Source: Larix kaempferi
Taxonomy: Eukaryota; Streptophyta; Pinopsida; Pinales; Pinaceae
Length of the DNA stretch: 64,000 nt
Assembly: GCA_027924585.1 (NCBI GenBank)
Contig: BSBM01000753.1
Coordinates: 24,990,001-25,054,000, forward strand
Reading direction: 5' to 3'
Of this stretch, positions 58,021 through 64,000 are shown one piece after another (position 1 is the stretch's first letter; every line of letters begins with the position of its first letter). Below the pieces are notes generated by a model that was given only the letters and a program-made list of their open reading frames with translations, ran no database searches and was not told where the DNA came from. Made by a program: the position numbers and the translations under genes.

Positions 58021-59180
58021 AGCAATTTGTTGCACAATGCAATAACTTGTTAACACAATAAGGTATAAAACATTTCTTAAGTTGACCTTCTATAGTCTAA
58101 CGTCACCCCTAATTAGATGTGGGAAGAGGAATCTATCAACTTGATCATGAATTTGTCACTCTTTAAAGGAAATTATGTTATCTTTGTGGTAATTATCAAC
58201 TGTCTAATCAATGCTGCTCATTTCGTCCCTTTGAATACTAAGTTCACAACTTCAAAGTTTAATATATTCTTCAAGCATACTTATAACCTCCATGGATTCC
58301 TTGGTCACAACATCATTATAATTTAGAAAGGATACTAAGTTTGTAGGTTACTTTTGGCATTAATTTTTCAAATTAATAGGGGACAATTTTAATATAAGCA
58401 TTGCGTATCACCCTTAGATAAATGGGAAAATAGAGATAGTTAACATGTTACTAGAGGGGTATCTTCGAATATACATCGGAGACCATAAAAGTATATGGAT
58501 GAGGTGGTTGCATCTATTTGAATATTGGTATAATACTACATATCACTTTGACATCAAAAATCGCTCGTTTAAATTAATATATGGCTATGAACACCAATCA
58601 ATTAAGCAATGGGTCATTGAAAATGTTAAAGTCCATGCAACCACTAAGACATGAAAATAAATGCAAATCATTTTCAATGTCCTCAAGGACAACTTATCTA
58701 TGGAAATCAAAATGATGAAACAACAAGCTACAAACAATAACATTGTTTAGAAGGACACTTTGAGATTGGAGATATGCTACATCCAATTACAAGGCTACAA
58801 ATATATAACTCTTCAACTACCCTAGGTAAGAACAAGACTCAACCCAAGTTTCATGGGTTGTATAGAGTGCAAAGAGGAATTGGTAATATTGCTTATGTAC
58901 TATACATCTGTAACAATGGAAGACTCATTTTGTATTTTGTATTTCCTATTTAAAATAAATTGAGTAGTGAGGTGGTTACTCAGAAAAAGTTCCCTCTAAC
59001 TAATGACAAGGGAAAGTTGATAATAGAACTAGATGGAATCCTTAAGGTAGATGTGGGGAATCTTGGACAAAGGTAAACCGTAAAGTACAAAATCAAATGG
59101 AAGAATCTATCAAAATAATAATTGATTTGGGAGGAAAAAGTTCATTGGGGTCGTTGATCTTAAATTGGATCAACCAAAAG
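58021..59180 (+). pseudogene. Gypsy integrase, decayed copy 2, with C-terminal tail
   Basis: Same segment as copy 1, about 750 bp later. From 58117: IFVVIINCLINAAHFVPLNT and FFKHTYNLHGFLGHN (integrase core up to the second catalytic block), a stop, VNMLLEGYLRIYIGDHKS and WMRWLHLFEYWYNTTYHFDI (58445-58560). Downstream, KPSFMGCIEC-like and IKWKNL-like pieces (58840-59120) fit the tail region before the 3' LTR of gypsy elements. No LTR was identified on either side. Confidence 0.75.
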
Positions 59181-60547
59181 AACACTAGATAAAGTAGAGG
59201 TGGGATCCACTGAGGAAGTTGATTGAACCAAGTCCAATGATTGACAAAGAATAAACAACTAAAAGAATATCAAAGACGAAGTCCACTAGTGTATCGACTA
59301 AGCTAGGGTCCACTATTGTGCATATGTTGATGACCAAGATGGAGATTAGACAAACAACTTGAATTGAAGGATTAATAGGGTGCCTTGTCAACAATAATGC
59401 ATTAAAGTTAGATTGTTGTCAATGAGGGGATGTTTATGTGGTATTTGATAATCAAGACATTTTGACTAGGTAAACATCACAATTACCAAAAAGGGGAGTC
59501 AAATCATTTGCTAATTGAACAGATGCAAGAGAAAATGAACTATCACAATTGATTGTTGGAAATGGCCCATAAGATGGCACACTACAAGCTCAAGAGAAGT
59601 TTAGAAAGTATTAATGCTACCTAAATTTCTTAATGATACTTTAAGACATTTCTAGAATATGCAAGATTTAGACAAACTGTAGTTGACATTAACCTCAATG
59701 AAAAGCAATAAGTAGAATTGAAGACATTGCAAAATGGTTGAATTCTATCATAGAACTTATCTTAAATTAATGAGTATTGAGAAGTAGTATGTATTTTTAT
59801 TTATAATAGCTAAAAAAAACTATGTATTTTATTTATAAGAGAAGTGAGATGCTCTCACATGAGATATGTTTGCTTTATTTTTGCACATATATGCATATGA
59901 TAGTATCATTGAAGTAAAAATGGAAAATTCACTTTCCATCTTTAATGTCAAAAGGAGAAAAATAAAACCAATACAAAAATAAATAAATTAAAACAAATCC
60001 ATCTTACATCGTGATCTTTTATACATCAATATGTTTACACTTATCTTTTGATGCTTAAAAATAGAAATTGAAATAAATCTACATTAACTAATAACTAATA
60101 CCTTGATATGTTTTATTACATAATTGAATTTATTTTATAAATATTTGATTTGAAAAATATTACTTGTTTATTTTTTTATAAAATTATTTTTATATTTATT
60201 TAAAACTAATTAAACTCATAGCAAAGAAGAATGAGTACAATAAAATTAGTACAAGATATTAGTATTGTAAAAATAAAATAAATAAATCAACCCAACCAAA
60301 TATTCACTAACGACATTTCACAGCATTTCTTTTCTTGTAGGTAATTTACAGAGTGATTATATTAAGACATAATATTTTAGACTTCCAAGTTCCACTCAAA
60401 AGCTTAGATTTGTTCTCTCTATAGATATAGAAATGCAATTGAAGGACTACACATTGGCCTGCTTTGCTTGTTCTATAAGTAAAGCATCTAGAGGGCCTTG
60501 GGGGCCAAACTTTGTATTAGAGGATCATTTTAAATAAAAGCTTTACA
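59181..60547. other. Gene-free AT-rich interval
   Basis: No recognisable feature. A short word CACTAGTGTATCGACTAAG at 59282 recalls the satellite but stands alone. Confidence 0.5.
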
Positions 60548-60901
60548 TTGAACAGCGGATCATTTTCCAATGAAAAAAAACATGTGTTGCCAATAGAGAG
60601 GATTAAAGGTGTACTTTCCACTTATCCTCAGATTTTTTATTTTTTTTATAAAGTGGAATTTCAAAATAAACAAACTAAAACTTCTCTTAAAAAACCATTT
60701 CTAAAAATTAAAATCACACAAAACTTAGAAAACAACGAACACATAGGCCCGACCTTCCCTTGTGCTCACAAAAAGATTCCCTTATATACTAAAATAAAAA
60801 AACAAGCAGACACAATAATTGATCTCCCATGTACATCATTCAATGAAAAAATAAAACTAACACATGGAATTATTCAATACCATACTACGCATTTATGGTA
60901 G
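60548..60901 (+). CDS. Hypothetical 117-codon open frame (doubtful)
   Basis: Opens MNSGSFSNEKKHVLPIERIK and is Lys/Ile/Thr-rich, with no domain, signal peptide or membrane segment that I recognise. It is the longest uninterrupted frame outside repeats in the last 7 kb. In DNA this AT-rich, where A-rich codons dominate, such a frame can arise by chance. No promoter or splice context supports it. Confidence 0.12.
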   Translation: MNSGSFSNEKKHVLPIERIKGVLSTYPQIFYFFYKVEFQNKQTKTSLKKPFLKIKITQNLENNEHIGPTFPCAHKKIPLYTKIKKQADTIIDLPCTSFNEKIKLTHGIIQYHTTHLW

Positions 60902-61019
60902 ATTCAAAACCATACTACACAATTATAACAATATTTTATTACTAACACAACTTAATATTAATAACATAACAACTTAATATTAATAGGTAACAAGTTATGT
61001 CAACTTAATACCCATAGGT

Positions 61020-61520
61020 AACAAGTTATGTTTTACTTGTACGCCATGCATGCTTAGTTGTAATTATCTGTGGCGTATGCTTTAACTACTTGTTATCTTC
61101 TTTAATTAAATGGATTGTGTGTCACTACCTATTGCCCATGCATGAGCTACAATTTATTTATGCATCACTACCTATTACCAGTTATGTTTTTATATTTTTT
61201 TTTCTTATAATTGTTTATTTGGAATTTTGAACATGAAACCCATAAAATAGCTACTTGTTACCTTCTTCAGTTAAATGGATTGTGTGTCACTACCTATTAC
61301 CCATGCATGAGCTACAAGTTATTCATGCATCACTACCTATTACCAGTTATGTTTTTATATTTCTTTTTTCTTATAATTGTTTATTTGGAATTTTGAACAT
61401 GAGACCCATAAAATCAATTTGGACAATACACTTGTCCCATCCTCCTTCAATCTAGGAGAGGGAGATAGATGGTAGTCCACCCCAAATTCTAAGATATAAA
61501 AACCTATTGGTGTAAATTTT
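61020..61520 (+). repeat. Dispersed repeat with internal 165-bp tandem duplication
   Basis: Partner of 21241-21520. Here the central part is duplicated: TTAAATGGATTGTGTGTCAC starts at 61106 and 61271, and ACATGARACCCATAAAAT ends each unit. The 61271 copy continues into the shared ACACTTGTCCCATCCTC block. Short frames inside are copies of one another, not genes. Confidence 0.8.
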
Positions 61521-61858
61521 GTTTCACGACTATATTACCCTATCAAAACCAAACCACACAACCTGCTTAATAAAAACTAAAATACACAATAAACTCTACC
61601 AATGTACTACCAGCTTAAAATAAAAATAAATATACAGATGAATTTAAAAGAAAAATCAAACCATCATTGCATTCCTCAACCAACTATTGAGAAATTTGCA
61701 AAAAGTTTTATATATTACTTGAATCATAAATAAACAAGTATTAACAAAAGTTACCTAACGTAAATCAACATAATGTCCATGAAGTACCATTATTAGAACT
61801 GATATAATCGTTTAAAAAAAAAACCACTTTATATTGCTTCCCTCCAAAATATAAATTT

Positions 61859-61998
61859 CCAAATATCGCTTAAAACTACAACGGATGGTATATACACCAA
61901 TATAAGATCTATATCATATTCAATTTTGGAAATATCGCATAAAACTACAATGGTTGGTATAAACAACAATATAAGATTTATATCATGTTTTTTCTTGC
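61859..61998 (+). repeat. 69-bp tandem duplication
   Basis: AAATATCGCWTAAAACTACA..CAATATAAGATYTATATCAT occurs at 61861 and 61930. Confidence 0.85.
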
Positions 61999-62225
61999 AG
62001 AAACCACCACGAAAAGATATTGCAATGTAACAGCTTCAAAACATCTAAAATACCGAGTTATTACAAAAATATAAAATAACCATCCTTGTAGAAACTGCTC
62101 GAATATAAATATAGATATCATGAAGGCGACCTGATATTGTTTACTCAAAGCAAACAAGTGAATATGCAGATCGTATTGTAAATGTATTCCATCCGATATG
62201 TGCAACAATTTTCCTCGCTCATTAA
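61985..62225 (+). repeat. Diverged direct duplication, copy 1
   Basis: Shares with 62600-62870, in order: AACATCTAAAAT, CCTTGTAGAAACT, AATATAAATATA, GATATTGTTTAC, AAACAAGTGAA, GATCGTA and AACARTTYTCC. The words follow each other with small length differences. No gene recognised. Confidence 0.7.
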
Positions 62226-62599
62226 ACAGGGCTCATCATTAAGGCTCTTATTTAAACAGGACTCTTTCAACCAGGGCTACTATTTCGATAGGGCTATTTC
62301 AACCAAGGCTCTTTATAAAGCTACTGTTCTAAGATAAGGTTATACTACATCCTGATATCCTGTTTTGCCCTCCTGGTACTAGTCCAATGCGGTAGAATGG
62401 GTTTAATTGGGAATGCGGCGATGCAAGAATGGGGGTTAAATGGCGGGATGCACGAGAGGTATAATGGCGAGGCATGTATGCGGGTAGTCAGCTCTATAAC
62501 CGGGGGAGTATAGATTGAGATAATGGGGAGAGCCCAGATATATCAGGGAGTTAGGTGGGGTCGATCGCGAATTAATCGAAATGAAAAGACTCATTCAAA

Positions 62600-62870
62600 A
62601 CCACCACAAATAAGTTTTCACTTTCCAGTAGAAACTTTAGAACATCTAAAATGCCTAATTTATAACAATGTCAATTTACCAATCCTTGTAGAAACTACTA
62701 AAATATGCATATAAATATAAAAAACATAAGCGCCTAGTAGGTAGAAGATGTCCACTTATACTATGGCAACCAGATATTGTTTACCTCAAAGGAAAACAAG
62801 TGAAAAAATAGATCGTACTGAAATAAACCCGCTCCATTCTATCTGTACAACAGTTCTCCTTCTTTATTCC
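62600..62870 (+). repeat. Diverged direct duplication, copy 2
   Basis: Partner of 61985-62225, about 615 bp to the right, with a small insertion near 62715-62755. Between the copies lies a GC-richer stretch (62360-62580) with AGGGCT/AGGCTCTT words and no gene. Confidence 0.7.
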
Positions 62871-64000
62871 AAACTACAACAACATGGTTTAATGGCGATA
62901 TGACTGAAACACAGCCGCTCTCATTCATCCTAATCTCATTTGTTGTGAACATTTTATACCTTTCATATTTTCTCAATCGTCTCACCTCTTGGTCCTTACT
63001 TAGTATTTCCACTGGATACCATTCAACTTCACTTCCATCCTGTGATATCCCTCCTTATTTTCCCTTTATTATTATGTAAAATATGCTTGGAATGACTCCG
63101 GCACACGACGCCAAACGATTCACAGTGTTAAAACAAAACCCCACCATCTAGCAATTGTCATAAGCTAACCATTTACACTACGTTAGTACTATGAAATCTG
63201 TATTACTTTTGGTCGGGTGGACACCTACAAGATATATATATATTTGGTACCCTTAAGAAGAGAAAAGATATATATATATATGTAAGATATTATTTATAAT
63301 ATCTTGTAGGCAATTTTTACATCTTTAAGTTATTATTAACTTAATGGAATAACACATACGGAAGTGTTATAACACAAAACATTATAGATATATGGAGTAA
63401 TTAAAAATAAAGAAGATGCAACTACTTGAGTAGATTTATCTTCCTCTACAAATGGCGCGCTCCATTCACTAGAACAGTAGTATTAATGGCAAATGACACC
63501 TCGTCACTACAGTTTTCTACTAACCATCGTGGAGCCTCCTTATCATTACCATTTGTCTTCTCCTTCTGGAGAACTAGAACTCCCCGAGGACGTGATATGC
63601 CCGAGGAAGGGGTTATCATCTATTTAATAATCAAAATTCTAAGGAAGGGGGGAGGAAGTAAGGGAAGACCTGGCTAGTAGAAAGGAGGAAAAACTCACCG
63701 AGACTGTCTAGGATTGAGTGGTAGCTTAGTTACAGCCATTGATGGTGGATCGAGGAGCCTACGGGAGAGCAGTCACTGGATAGCGAAAATCTGGTAAAAT
63801 CTATGCAATTTGTCTATTAGATCTCTTTGAGGTTAATCGGCGAAATTTGTGGTAAGAGCTTTGCTTTTATTTAGATCTCTGAAAGGGGGAATCCATGAAA
63901 GGAAAAAAATTATACTCTGCTATGGATTTTACGGTCCTCAGTTTTGGGTATGGTACTTATGTCGTCGTTTGATACAGAGTTAGGGAGTCCTTTCCTTTGG
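62871..64000. other. Right end, no recognised gene
   Basis: A 83-codon frame at 63426-63677 (RAPFTRTVVLMANDTSS) shows no family. The last 350 bp are GC-richer, with repeated AGATCTCT words (63822 and 63875), and could be a leader or LTR/gene start continuing outside the window. Confidence 0.35.

Overview
The window looks like nuclear DNA of a large, repeat-rich plant genome. It is AT-rich, with long gene-free stretches. It carries plant-type L1 LINEs whose pol ends in a zinc-finger plus RNase H module, decayed Ty1/copia and Ty3/gypsy elements, and very long LTRs (about 2.5-3.9 kb) left as solo LTRs with target-site duplications (TSDs). The style suggests a gymnosperm, perhaps a conifer, but that is an inference and not a species call. 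I see no intact host gene. The only host-gene-like remnant is a weak trace of a legume-lectin domain near 27.2-27.5 kb. I found no rRNA or tRNA gene and no CRISPR array.

Layout: 1-2.4 kb has a 297-bp direct duplication, a GAT-rich microsatellite, two hairpins of MITE style and a 43-bp tandem repeat. 3.3-4.9 kb is a five-copy tandem array of about 332 bp. 5.0-9.05 kb is a 5'-truncated LINE (LINE-A, + strand), followed directly by a copia gag-pol pseudogene (9.08-10.9 kb). 11.3-20.7 kb is a near full-length LINE (LINE-B, - strand) with a 32-bp TSD. Its pol is split by a 3,509-bp solo LTR (12387-15895) with its own 5-bp TSD. 21-26 kb holds dispersed repeats, a 56-bp-arm foldback and a higher-order ATGGTTGA-type minisatellite. 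28.1-36.5 kb is a Ty3/gypsy element (- strand) with one long LTR and one truncated LTR, apparently inserted in an older dispersed repeat. 39.1-41.5 kb is a second solo LTR (TSD ATTTT). 44.9-54.2 kb is a field of quasi-palindromic CTAGTG/CCAG satellite containing an inverted duplication, a third solo LTR (45908-49847, TSD CTGGT) with an eight-copy 74-bp repeat inside it, and a 44-49-bp tandem array. 54.9-56.4 kb is an unusual array built from alternating inverted half-units with AAGCTT centres. 57.3-59.2 kb holds two tandem copies of a decayed gypsy integrase. The rest is AT-rich DNA with small duplications.

Relative order can be read from nesting. The LTR at 12.4-15.9 kb is younger than LINE-B. 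The LTR at 45.9 kb is younger than the satellite it sits in. The gypsy element is younger than the AT-rich repeat flanking it. The solo LTRs at 12.4 and 45.9 kb belong to one family in opposite orientations. Every retroelement reading frame seen here carries stops, frameshifts or deletions, so none looks autonomous.
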